Below, piece after piece: positions 1-5,419 of a DNA stretch of 5,740 bases. A model generated the notes under the pieces. It worked only from the letters and a program-made list of their open reading frames with translations. It had not been told where the DNA came from and made no database searches. The stretch is from Devosia sp. (GTDB lineage: Bacteria; Pseudomonadota; Alphaproteobacteria; Rhizobiales; Devosiaceae), in NCBI GenBank assembly GCA_028290685.1, contig JAQGJI010000224.1:1-5740 (forward strand), in the 5' to 3' direction. The position numbers were made by a program, and so were the translations under genes. Each line of letters begins with the position of its first letter. Positions within the stretch are counted from its first letter, which is position 1.

Positions 1-345
1 GACTGGGCCGCCAAGGGTACCAACCTGCTTGGCGTTCGCGCCGTGATCGCCCAGTCGTTCGAGCGCATCCATCGCTCCAACCTGGTCGGCATGGGTGTCA
101 TCCCGCTCCAGTTCATGGAAGGCGAAAGCTGGCAGTCCCTGGGGCTCGATGGCACCGAAACCATCGATATCGAGGGGGTTACGGGGATCACGCCGCGTGC
201 CCTGGTCACCGTCAAGATCACCCGCGCCGACGGCTCGACGCTGGAGATCCAGACCCGCTGCCGCATCGATACGGCCAATGAACTCGATTACTACAAGAAC
301 GGCGGCATTCTCCATTACGTGCTGCGCAGCCTTGTGGCCGCGTAA
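1..345 (+). CDS. acnA: Aconitate hydratase, C-terminal 114 residues (5' end outside window)
   Basis: This is the tail of aconitase, the cytoplasmic iron-sulphur enzyme that interconverts citrate and isocitrate in the TCA cycle. The reading frame is open from the first base, so the start lies upstream of the window. The visible part matches the aconitase C-terminal swivel domain: a WAAKGTNLLGVRAVIAQSFE segment, then RIHRSNLVGMGVIPLQF, one of the best conserved stretches of the AcnA/IRP1 branch, whose Arg and Ser belong to the substrate-binding region. The end, with RIDTANELDYYKNGGIL followed by HYVLR, is the normal AcnA terminus, so the 3' end is intact. The cluster-ligating cysteines would lie upstream and cannot be checked. 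The gene is followed by GC-rich hairpins and then a + strand DUF1223 gene 240 bases away. Assignment to AcnA rather than AcnB is secure from these motifs. Confidence 0.97.
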   Translation, partial: DWAAKGTNLLGVRAVIAQSFERIHRSNLVGMGVIPLQFMEGESWQSLGLDGTETIDIEGVTGITPRALVTVKITRADGSTLEIQTRCRIDTANELDYYKNGGILHYVLRSLVAA

Positions 346-355
346 CCTGGGGGCA

Positions 356-422
356 CCGGGCCATGGCCATCCGCCCGGGCCACGCCAGTCCTGATCCTTA
401 CCCCCGGCCTGCGCCGGGGGTA
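356..422 (+). terminator. Probable acnA transcription terminator region (two hairpins)
   Basis: Two hairpins follow the acnA stop. The first pairs CCGGGC (356-361) with GCCCGG (373-378). The second is a perfect 10-base-pair stem, TACCCCCGGC (399-408) with GCCGGGGGTA (413-422), around a CTGC loop. The second is very stable, but only a weak T-rich stretch (ACTTTG) follows. It may therefore be a suboptimal intrinsic terminator or a 3'-end-stabilising stem. Position directly behind acnA supports a 3'-end role. Confidence 0.5.
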
Positions 423-585
423 TCCCACTTTGCATCGCTCACGCTTGAACCAGCCAGGCATTCGGCCGCAATGACGGACGGATGGGCATGAGTGCGCTGC
501 AAAAGGGTGCAGCCGGAATGCATTCTCTCGGTCTCACCCTCTTTTGACTAGCAGGGAGGCTTGGGGCAAGCTTACAACCGTGCCC

Positions 586-1323
586 ATGATGAAAAGTCCA
601 CTTGTTCCCGTGGCCCTTGGCCTTGTCGCGCTCGGCATGCTGGCGCCTTCCGCCATTGCCGAAAGCATGCGCGCCCGCCCCAAGGCCGTGGTGGAACTGT
701 TCACCAGCCAGGGCTGCTCCTCCTGCCCGCCCGCCGATGCGCTGCTGACCGGGCTGGCGCAGGACGATGATTTTATCGCCCTGGCCTACCATGTCGATTA
801 CTGGGACTATGTGGGCTGGAAAGATACTTTTGCCGACGCAGAATTTTCCGACCGCCAGCGCGCTTATGCCGAAAGCTGGGGCTCCTCGCGTATCTACACC
901 CCCCAGATGGTCGTCAACGGCCAACACGGCGTGGTCGGGTCCCGGCGCAATGACGTGCACAGGGCCCTGGACGGCGCCGCGCTGCCCCTTCAGGTCCACA
1001 TCAGCCGCGAGCCCGACATGCTCAAGGTTACCAGTCCTCCCCTGAGCGGTCTGGCCGATGCCGTGGTGTGGCTGGTGAGCTATCTTGATCGCTCCGAGAT
1101 CACCATCAAGGATGGCGAAAATGCAGGCAAGACCATGGTTTACACCCAGGTGGTCACCGGCCGGCAGGTGCTGGGCATGTGGGAGAGCGCCAGCGGCGCC
1201 AGCCTCAAGCTGCCAATTCCCGAAGTTCTGGCCGAAAACAGCACCGGCATAGCCGTCATTGTGCAGCAGGAACATGATGGGTTGCCCGGACCGATCCTGG
1301 GTGCCGCAGCGTTCGAGCAATAA
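586..1323 (+). CDS. DUF1223 family secreted thioredoxin-like protein
   Basis: Predicted exported protein of 245 residues in the DUF1223 family, a thioredoxin-fold group of unproven function. Residues 1-25 form a signal peptide: MMK, a hydrophobic core, then an AIA cleavage site. The family signature VVELFTSQGCSSCPPAD follows, with a CxxC pair at Cys44 and Cys47 where thioredoxins carry their active site. HVDYWDYVGWKD (69-80) is another family hallmark. YTPQMVVNG (104-112) supplies Pro106, the likely cis-proline of the fold. A periplasmic thiol-redox role is inferred, not shown. The start is uncertain: ATG at 586 or 589, or GTG at 580, all give the same signal peptide. The purine-rich GGGAGG at 554-559 is too far away for a normal Shine-Dalgarno, and GGGG at 563-566 is weak. 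I reject the TTG at 544 because it adds a poor N-terminal extension before the signal peptide. Conserved neighbours acnA and DUF2794 suggest an ordinary chromosomal locus. Confidence 0.88.
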   Translation: MMKSPLVPVALGLVALGMLAPSAIAESMRARPKAVVELFTSQGCSSCPPADALLTGLAQDDDFIALAYHVDYWDYVGWKDTFADAEFSDRQRAYAESWGSSRIYTPQMVVNGQHGVVGSRRNDVHRALDGAALPLQVHISREPDMLKVTSPPLSGLADAVVWLVSYLDRSEITIKDGENAGKTMVYTQVVTGRQVLGMWESASGASLKLPIPEVLAENSTGIAVIVQQEHDGLPGPILGAAAFEQ

Positions 1324-1329
1324 AGAAAA

Positions 1330-1355
1330 GTCCCGTCCTGGGGCAAGGACGGGAC
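1330..1355. terminator. Hairpin directly behind the DUF1223 gene, A-tract on the 5' side
   Basis: GTCCCGTCC (1330-1338) pairs perfectly with GGACGGGAC (1347-1355) around an 8-base loop, seven bases after the DUF1223 stop. On the + strand no T-tract follows. Read on the - strand, the stem is followed by TTTTCTTTA, as in a standard intrinsic terminator. Position favours 3'-end formation for DUF1223, while the flanking bases favour termination of antisense transcription. It may do either. Confidence 0.5.
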
Positions 1356-1572
1356 AAGGCATGACTGGTCAACTCAATTTGTGGCTGACATCGGGGCGGG
1401 TGCCTGGGGGCTTGGTAAACCCGATGCTCGCCACTGGAGGCAATGGATACAGCTTGGTGGGTGATTTGGGCGCGTTTGGGGACGAAGTGTGACCGAAACT
1501 GGGTTTTTCGCTCAACTTGCTTGCCGCCCTTGCATCACGAGCCAAATGCCGCAATCATGAGAGAACAACAAC

Positions 1573-1579
1573 AGGAGGT
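1573..1579 (+). promoter_or_regulatory. Shine-Dalgarno site that decides the DUF2794 start
   Basis: AGGAGGT, a full-length anti-16S match, lies 10-11 bases before an in-frame GTG at 1590. It sits downstream of the alternative ATG codons at 1443 and 1557, so it can only serve the GTG. ATG 1557 has no such site. The GGAGG before ATG 1443 is only two bases away, too close for normal initiation. Confidence 0.7.
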
Positions 1580-1589
1580 CATCGGACCG

Positions 1590-1979
1590 GTGCATAGCCG
1601 CAACCCGAACGAGGGGGCCGTCAGCCTGGCGCTGGTTCATACGGCTCCGGACAAGCCACAGCCCATTCCCAGCAAAGTGCCTGCCCTGGTCGCCTTTGAC
1701 CGCAGGGAACTGGCGTTGATCCTCAATGTCTATGGCCGCAAGGTCGCAGCCGGCGAATGGCGCGACTACGCCATGGATTTCCTCAAGGAGCGTGCGGTGT
1801 TCTCGATCTATGCCCGCGTGTCGGAGCGGCCGCTGTTCATCATCGAAAAATCGCCCCGGCTGCGCAATCGGCAGGGCCAGTATTCGGTTACCAACCAGCA
1901 GGGCCGCATTCTCAAGCGCGGGCAGGAATTGAGCCTGGTGCTCAGGGTGCTCGATCCGCAACTGGCCGTGGTGGGGTAA
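1590..1979 (+). CDS. DUF2794 family small cytoplasmic protein
   Basis: A 129-residue protein recognised as DUF2794, a family of small alphaproteobacterial proteins with no established function. The recognisable core is FDRREL (36-41), the GEWRDYAMDF block (55-64), RPLFIIEKSP (80-89) and QGRILKRG near 104-111. There is no signal peptide, membrane segment or cysteine. I start it at GTG 1590 because of the strong Shine-Dalgarno at 1573-1579. This gives a length usual for the family, whereas longer versions from 1443 or 1557 add sequence unlike the family. A weak promoter candidate, TTGCAT (1530-1535), 17 bases, AATCAT (1553-1558), would place the transcript start after ATG 1557 and agrees with the GTG. 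The gene stands alone on the + strand and converges on the acetyltransferase gene. The family assignment is from memory of these motifs. Confidence 0.87.
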   Translation: MHSRNPNEGAVSLALVHTAPDKPQPIPSKVPALVAFDRRELALILNVYGRKVAAGEWRDYAMDFLKERAVFSIYARVSERPLFIIEKSPRLRNRQGQYSVTNQQGRILKRGQELSLVLRVLDPQLAVVG

Positions 1980-1996
1980 GCCACCCTTGGCTTCCT

Positions 1997-2017
1997 GGCG
2001 CAGCTAGAGCGCCTTTT
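1997..2017 (+). terminator. Short intrinsic terminator between convergent genes
   Basis: GGCGC (1997-2001) pairs with GCGCC (2009-2013) around a 7-base loop and is followed directly by TTTT (2014-2017), 17 bases after the DUF2794 stop. It overlaps the last codons and stop of the opposite-strand acetyltransferase gene. The stem is only five base pairs, so strength is probably modest. Confidence 0.45.
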
Positions 2018-2492
2018 GCATGTGAATGATATCCAGCCAGCGATCAAACTTGAGGCCCAGCGCCTTGTGTTGACCAACGATTTGGAAGCCGAATTTCTCA
2101 TGCAGGGCGATCGATGCAGCCGATTCAGCCGTGATCACCGCGATCATCTGCTTGAAGCCAAAGGCCTGGCTCTGCTCGATCAGCGCAGCCAGCAAGGTCT
2201 TGCCTAGCCCCAGGCCAACAGCGTCAGGATGCAAATAGATCGAGTCCTCGCAGGTGAAGCGATAAGCGGGACGCGGTCGGTAGGTCGAGGCATAGGCATA
2301 GCCCACAAGCCTGCCCTCCCGCTCGGCACAGACAATCGGGTGACCCTGCTCGGCCATGTGCCCGAATTTTTCCGCCATGTAGGCGGGGCCCGGCGCGTCC
2401 AGATCGAATGTCGCCGTCGAATGCTCCACATAGTGCCGATAGATATCGGTAATCGCGGGAATGTCGCCCCATGAGAAGGGGCGCAGGATCAT
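2004..2492 (-). CDS. GNAT family N-acetyltransferase (phosphinothricin/MnaT-like amino-acid acetyltransferase)
   Basis: A 162-residue cytoplasmic GNAT enzyme that moves an acetyl group from acetyl-CoA to an amine. It resembles the PAT/YncA (MnaT) branch, which acetylates phosphinothricin, methionine sulfoximine and related amino acids: ILRPFSWGDIPAITDIYRHY at the start, then FDLDAP near 29-34, GYAYASTYRPRPAYRFTCEDSIY at about 64-86, the acetyl-CoA loop as VGLGLGK (92-98), and AASIALHEKFGF near the end. The acetyl-CoA loop lacks the usual leading Arg/Gln (Q/RxxGxG), so it is a variant. Substrate is not determined by sequence alone. I chose ATG 2492 because translation begins there with the family's IRP-like strand. 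GTG 2501 is also possible. Neither has a Shine-Dalgarno. Codons further upstream lie inside the terminator hairpin of the BI-1 gene, so expression needs read-through or a promoter I cannot identify. A CATAAT at 2572-2567 has no matching -35. Confidence 0.87.
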   Translation of the reverse strand: MILRPFSWGDIPAITDIYRHYVEHSTATFDLDAPGPAYMAEKFGHMAEQGHPIVCAEREGRLVGYAYASTYRPRPAYRFTCEDSIYLHPDAVGLGLGKTLLAALIEQSQAFGFKQMIAVITAESAASIALHEKFGFQIVGQHKALGLKFDRWLDIIHMQKAL

Positions 2493-2512
2493 GTCGGACA
2501 CGGGGGGCTCGA

Positions 2513-2549
2513 GAAAACAAAAGGACCGCAGCCTTTGTAGCTGCGGTCC
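2513..2549 (-). terminator. Strong intrinsic terminator of the BI-1 gene
   Basis: On the - strand, GGACCGCAGC (2549-2540) pairs perfectly with GCTGCGGTCC (2532-2523) around a 7-base loop. It is followed by TTTTGTTTT (2522-2514, minus-strand sense). A 10-base-pair GC-rich stem plus T-tract, 25 bases after the BI-1 stop, is a textbook rho-independent terminator. It ends about 20 bases before the acetyltransferase start. Confidence 0.88.
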
Positions 2550-2573
2550 CAAATCAGGTCCAACCAATTATGC

Positions 2574-3344
2574 TTATTCGCGGTTGCCGAACAGGCGCAG
2601 CAGCATCATGAACAGGTTGATGAAGTCGAGGTAAAGGCTCAGCGCGCCCATGATGGCGCCCTTGGCCAGCACATCGGCCCCGAACGAAGCCGAATAGCCT
2701 TCCTTGATCTTCTGGGTGTCGTAGGCAGTCAGGCCCACAAAGATCAGCACGCCAACTGCCGAGATGATGAATTCCATCATCGAGGACTGCATGAAGATGT
2801 TGACCACCGAGGCGATGATCAGGCCGATCAGGCCCATCATCAGGAAGTTGCCCATGCCGGTCAGGTCACGCTTGGTTGTGTAGCCATAAAGGCTCATGGC
2901 ACCGAACGTGGCGGCCGTGATGAAGAACACCTTGGCGATCGAAGCGTCGGTGTAAACCAGAAAGATCGAGGACAGCGACAGGCCCATGATGGCCGCGAAG
3001 GCCCAGAAGGTTGCCTGTGCCGCCGGTACCGACAGCTTGTTGATGCCAAAGCTGAGCACCAGCACGAAGCCCAGCGGCGCCAGCATCACGACCCATTGCA
3101 GGGGGCTCGCAAACAGCAGGTAGCCCCACTGGGTGAGCAAGGTGCCATTGGCCATTTCGGCCACGGCCGCATCGGGGTTGGTCGTTACGGCAGCAGCCGC
3201 CGCAAACCAGGCGGCAAGCCCGGTCACCACGAGACCGATGCTCATGTAATTGTAGACGCGCAGCATGTAACTGCGCAGGCCCTCATCGATGGCCGCGGCC
3301 GAGCCGGCCCGCGCACCGAGGGTCTGACGGTCATATTCAGCCAT
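2574..3344 (-). CDS. Bax inhibitor-1/YccA family inner-membrane protein
   Basis: A 256-residue integral membrane protein of the BI-1/YccA (UPF0005, TMBIM-like) family. Characterised relatives include YetJ, a pH-sensitive calcium leak channel, and YccA, an FtsH modulator. Which role applies here is unknown. Seven hydrophobic segments lie at about 34-53, 82-100, 108-131, 137-155, 165-185, 191-209 and 229-249. Family marks are the N-terminal RSYMLRVYNYMSIGLVVTGL region, TAYDTQKIK (206-214) with Asp209, and ALSLYLDFINLF with Asp240. By analogy with YetJ, Asp209 and Asp240 are the candidate di-aspartyl pH sensor; this equivalence is inferred. The hydrophilic N-terminus precedes the first segment and is typical of bacterial members. 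The ATG at 3344 is preceded by a good Shine-Dalgarno (minus-strand AAGGA within 3352-3357). Length is normal and the frame intact. It is transcribed divergently from thpR and ends in its own terminator, so it is probably monocistronic. Confidence 0.93.
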   Translation of the reverse strand: MAEYDRQTLGARAGSAAAIDEGLRSYMLRVYNYMSIGLVVTGLAAWFAAAAAVTTNPDAAVAEMANGTLLTQWGYLLFASPLQWVVMLAPLGFVLVLSFGINKLSVPAAQATFWAFAAIMGLSLSSIFLVYTDASIAKVFFITAATFGAMSLYGYTTKRDLTGMGNFLMMGLIGLIIASVVNIFMQSSMMEFIISAVGVLIFVGLTAYDTQKIKEGYSASFGADVLAKGAIMGALSLYLDFINLFMMLLRLFGNRE

Positions 3345-3416
3345 AGTCGGTTTCCTTTCCCAATCAAAAAGCGGTCTTTACCCCGCCGGTGGGCCTATGA
3401 TTGCCACTTGACCGAC

Positions 3417-3445
3417 AATATGGATGGGAGATCATCGCTTTACAA
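3417..3445 (-). promoter_or_regulatory. Candidate sigma-70-type promoter of the BI-1 gene
   Basis: Read on the - strand, TTGTAA (3445-3440) and CATATT (3422-3417) are 17 bases apart, each matching four of six consensus positions. Transcription would start near 3410, giving an untranslated leader of about 65 bases before the ATG at 3344. Spacing and position are good, but the match is ordinary, so this is only a candidate. Confidence 0.4.
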
Positions 3446-3470
3446 GACGTCTCGGGAGACGTGCGACTAT
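3439..3470 (+). promoter_or_regulatory. Candidate long-spacer promoter of thpR with central dyad
   Basis: TTTACA (3439-3444, five of six -35 matches) is followed by a 20-base spacer and a weak GACTAT (3465-3470, three of six -10 matches). The 16-base inverted repeat at 3447-3462 sits exactly in the centre of that spacer. An over-long spacer filled by a dyad is the layout of promoters controlled by MerR-family activators. The -10 is poor and no MerR gene is in the window, so the claim rests on geometry. A rival, TTGACC (3408-3413), 16 bases, GATCAT (3430-3435), also exists. Confidence 0.3.
3447..3462. repeat. Inverted repeat in the divergent BI-1/thpR region (possible operator)
   Basis: ACGTCTC (3447-3453) and GAGACGT (3456-3462) are perfect inverse complements separated by GG. 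The repeat begins one base from the candidate BI-1 -35 hexamer and lies in the spacer of the candidate thpR promoter. Such a site could be bound by a dimeric regulator acting on both genes. No regulator family is implied by the bases themselves. Confidence 0.55.
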
Positions 3471-3543
3471 TCGACTGGCCGCAAACGGCTGTTGTGTTAG
3501 GGTCACTGCGAATCGTGGCGCAGAACGCAAAAGAGGAGGGCCC

Positions 3544-4083
3544 ATGCCCCGGCTCTTCACCGGCCTTGAAATCCCGGCCGATATCGGGTTTGCGCTGTCA
3601 TTGAAGCGCGGTGCCCTGACAGGTGCCCGCTGGATTGACCCGGACGACTACCATATCACCCTGCGCTTTATCGGCGATGTCGACAACCAGAGCGCTGACG
3701 ACATCGCGGCAAGCCTGGACCGGCTTTCCCATTCCATGCGCTTTTCGGTACGGTTGACCCATCTGGGCAGTTTTGGCGGTGATAAGCCGCGGGCGCTCTA
3801 CGCTGGCGTCGAGCCCAATGAAAGCCTGAGCCGGCTGCAAGCGGCGCAGGAACGGGTGCTGCAGCGCGCCGGGGTGCCTCCCGAGGGGCGCCGGTTCGTG
3901 CCCCATGTGACCCTGGCGCGGCTGCGGGGCGGCAACGGGATGGACGTGGCGCGCTTTATCGCCGAAGCGGGGCGGTTCGAGCCACTGAGCTTTCCGGTTG
4001 GCCGGTTCGTGCTGTATTCAAGCCGGAATTCGGTGGGCGGTGGCCCCTATGTGGTCGAGCAGGGCTATCCACTGGTCGCCTGA
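3544..4083 (+). CDS. thpR: RNA 2',3'-cyclic phosphodiesterase (2H phosphoesterase, LigT-like)
   Basis: A 179-residue cytoplasmic member of the 2H phosphoesterase superfamily. ThpR/LigT enzymes open RNA 2',3'-cyclic phosphates to 2'-phosphomonoesters and, in vitro, can join 2',5' linkages in tRNA halves. The protein opens with the family pattern MPRLFTGLEIP. Both catalytic HxTx motifs are present: HITL at 37-40 in WIDPDDYHITLRFIGD and HVTL at 121-124 in GRRFVPHVTLARL. Their spacing of about 84 residues is normal, and the LYSSRNSVGGGPYVVEQGYPL end is typical (35 residues of conserved C-terminus). The ATG at 3544 follows a strong AGAGGAGGG (3532-3540). The open frame extends upstream to 3424, but that part is not family-like. 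It is divergent from the BI-1 gene; the next + gene, an IalB-type protein, is 216 bases downstream, so the two are probably separate transcripts. Confidence 0.93.
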   Translation: MPRLFTGLEIPADIGFALSLKRGALTGARWIDPDDYHITLRFIGDVDNQSADDIAASLDRLSHSMRFSVRLTHLGSFGGDKPRALYAGVEPNESLSRLQAAQERVLQRAGVPPEGRRFVPHVTLARLRGGNGMDVARFIAEAGRFEPLSFPVGRFVLYSSRNSVGGGPYVVEQGYPLVA

Positions 4084-4151
4084 TCAAAGTCACGCAACTG
4101 TTAGCCGATTGTTAACCGCGACGGGTCAAACCGGGGGAACAGTGCCTGCGC

Positions 4152-4220
4152 ACGTCAAATTCCCGCCGCGATTGCCTCGCTATTGAAACAAATACGGTCG
4201 GATGCGGCGGCGTTTGACGT
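4152..4220. repeat. Long imperfect inverted repeat upstream of the first IalB gene
   Basis: ACGTCAAA (4152-4159) is the exact inverse complement of TTTGACGT (4213-4220). Just inside, CCGCCGC (4163-4169) is the inverse complement of GCGGCGG (4204-4210). The two blocks are offset by a 3/2-base internal loop, giving 15 possible base pairs around a 34-base loop. It lies 68-132 bases after the thpR stop and ends 80 bases before the IalB start. It could be an RNA stem-loop, a pair of protein half-sites, or a remote thpR 3' structure; no T-tract follows. The right arm contains TTGACG (4214-4219), a -35-like hexamer without a clear -10. Confidence 0.5.
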
Positions 4221-4299
4221 CTTGGTAACCATGTTCAGGGCAAACTTCGCGGGCAGCTTCCCCTAGAACCGGACCTTCATACAAGAGGATGATTTTGCG

Positions 4300-4821
4300 A
4301 TGACGACAAACACCGGTGGCCTTGCACTCGGGCTCGCGGTCGCCGCGGTCATGGCTTTGGCGCCTGCCGCACAGGCACAGCAAGCGACCGAGCTTGGCAC
4401 CTTCAACAACTGGACTGCCTGGCAGGCGACCGATGCGAGCGGAGTGATCTGCTATGTGTCGGCCACACCGAGCAGCAGCGAACCGGCCGGTGCCAATCGC
4501 GATCCCATTCACTTCATGATCATTCATCGCAAGGGCATGGGCACTAAAAACGAAGTGCAGACCATTATTGGCTATCCCTATAACACCAATGATGCCAAGG
4601 CGAGCGCCGCCATCGATGGTAAATCCTATCCCATGGTGACCGAAGGCTCGGCGGGCTGGCTTGCCTCGACGGGCGATGAAGCCGGGTTCGTCCAGGCCTT
4701 CAAGGCCGGCACCAATCTTGTGGTCAGAGGCACCAGCCAGCGCGGCACCAATACGGCCGACACCTATTCGCTGTCCGGCGCAACAGCAGCAGTCAACGCG
4801 ATCGACGCCGCTTGCCAATAG
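4300..4821 (+). CDS. IalB-family (invasion-associated locus B) periplasmic protein, copy 1
   Basis: A 173-residue exported protein of the IalB family. The name comes from Bartonella, where IalB helps red-cell invasion; most alphaproteobacterial members are in free-living bacteria and their function is unknown. Residues 1-26 form a signal peptide ending AQA. Family marks are NNWTAWQA, VICYVS with Cys51, SEPAGANRDPIHFMI at about 59-73, NEVQTIIGYPY, the IDGKSYPMVTEGSAGWL block, and the C-terminal ADTYSLSGATAA. Cys51 and Cys172 are the only cysteines and probably form a disulphide joining the two ends of the domain. ATG 4300 is preceded by AGAGGA (4284-4289) at normal spacing. The next gene is a diverged paralogue 92 bases downstream. 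No virulence role should be assumed from the family name. Confidence 0.9.
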   Translation: MTTNTGGLALGLAVAAVMALAPAAQAQQATELGTFNNWTAWQATDASGVICYVSATPSSSEPAGANRDPIHFMIIHRKGMGTKNEVQTIIGYPYNTNDAKASAAIDGKSYPMVTEGSAGWLASTGDEAGFVQAFKAGTNLVVRGTSQRGTNTADTYSLSGATAAVNAIDAACQ

Positions 4822-4862
4822 ATATTTTTCGGGTTGCCCATGGTGGGCGATCCGCCATAGTC

Positions 4863-4896
4863 GGGCGTTGGGCTTTGCCGTCCTTCGCCCTTTTTT
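4863..4896 (+). terminator. Terminator- or attenuator-like hairpin between the two IalB genes
   Basis: GGGCG (4863-4867) pairs with CGCCC (4886-4890), with an inner GGC/GCC pairing (4871-4873 with 4877-4879). TTTTTTCTTT (4891-4900) follows immediately. The T-tract is strong, the stem interrupted. It ends just before the second gene's ribosome site at 4904-4907, so it could reduce read-through into copy 2. A second GGGCG at 4845-4849 could compete for the same CGCCC. Confidence 0.5.
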
Positions 4897-4913
4897 CTTT
4901 GCTGAGGCCCCTC

Positions 4914-5417
4914 ATGAGCAAGTCTGCCTGTGCGATCGCCGTTCTTGCGGTCCTGACCCTCACCCATGCCGCCAGCGCCCAACAGGTGCGCCTGCTCAAT
5001 GAAAGCCGGGACTGGTCCAGCTATGGTGCCGGGGACGCAGCGGGGGCGGTGTGCTTTGCCATGAGCAAGCCCCAAAGCATCACCCCGACACCCGATGGCT
5101 ATAGCCAGGGCTATATCTACATCACCAACCGGCCAGCGGAAAACGTGGTCAACGAGTTCAATCTCGTCGCCGGTTTCACCTTCCAGCCCGATAGCGTGGC
5201 AACGCTCAGCGTGGGCGGGCAGAGCTTCAACCTCTTCACCCAGAACGATGCGGCCTGGCTCGACGACGCCGGGCAATCCGGTGCTCTGGCCAGCGCCATC
5301 CGCGCCGGCTCCTCCCTTACCATCGAAGGCACCACGGCCGCCGGCATCAAGGTGACCCAGACCTATTCGCTCTCAGGGGCAACGGCGGCCCAGGAATCGA
5401 TCAATTCGGATTGCTAG
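4914..5417 (+). CDS. IalB-family periplasmic protein, copy 2 (diverged tandem paralogue)
   Basis: A 167-residue exported protein resembling the copy just upstream. Residues 1-22 form a signal peptide ending ASA. The mature protein repeats the same order of blocks: RDWSSYG, AVCFAMSKP with Cys47, a YIYITNRP strand, NEFNLVAGF, the LSVGGQSFNLFTQNDAAWL block, IRAGSSLTIEGTTAAG, and TYSLSGATAA. The only mature cysteines are Cys47 and Cys167, the last residue, matching the pair in copy 1. The SEPAG-NRDP motif of classical IalB proteins is replaced by QSITPTPDGYSQGY, so this copy is more divergent. I start at ATG 4914 because it gives a proper signal peptide with GAGG (4904-4907) ahead. The frame opens at TTG 4812, overlapping copy 1, but with no ribosome site. 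Function unknown; probably partly co-transcribed with copy 1. Confidence 0.86.
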   Translation: MSKSACAIAVLAVLTLTHAASAQQVRLLNESRDWSSYGAGDAAGAVCFAMSKPQSITPTPDGYSQGYIYITNRPAENVVNEFNLVAGFTFQPDSVATLSVGGQSFNLFTQNDAAWLDDAGQSGALASAIRAGSSLTIEGTTAAGIKVTQTYSLSGATAAQESINSDC

Positions 5418-5419
5418 CG

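Noticed and set aside
496..513. Hairpin GCTGCA/TGCAGC upstream of DUF1223
   Set aside because: A six-pair stem with no T-tract and no promoter context is expected by chance in this base composition.
439..1362. Long open frame of 307 codons on the - strand
   Set aside because: It lies antisense to the well-supported DUF1223 gene, has no recognisable domain, and spans the hairpin at 1330-1355. Long antisense frames are common in GC-rich coding DNA.
1443..1589. N-terminal extension of DUF2794 from ATG 1443 or ATG 1557
   Set aside because: The added residues do not resemble the family, the ribosome site for 1443 is too close and 1557 has none, while GTG 1590 has a full AGGAGGT.
2493..2567. Longer acetyltransferase start at TTG 2567
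   Set aside because: The extra residues would be encoded by the BI-1 terminator hairpin and are not family-like.
4180..4818. Open frame of 212 codons on the - strand
   Set aside because: It mirrors the first IalB gene in antisense, has no family resemblance, and runs through the inverted repeat at 4152-4220.
4812..4913. Longer start for the second IalB gene at TTG 4812
   Set aside because: It would put 34 residues ahead of a normal signal peptide, overlap the end of copy 1, encode through the T-tract hairpin, and has no ribosome site.
4764..5276. Open frame of 170 codons on the - strand
   Set aside because: It is antisense to the second IalB gene and crosses the intergenic hairpin; the composition is that of a shadow frame.
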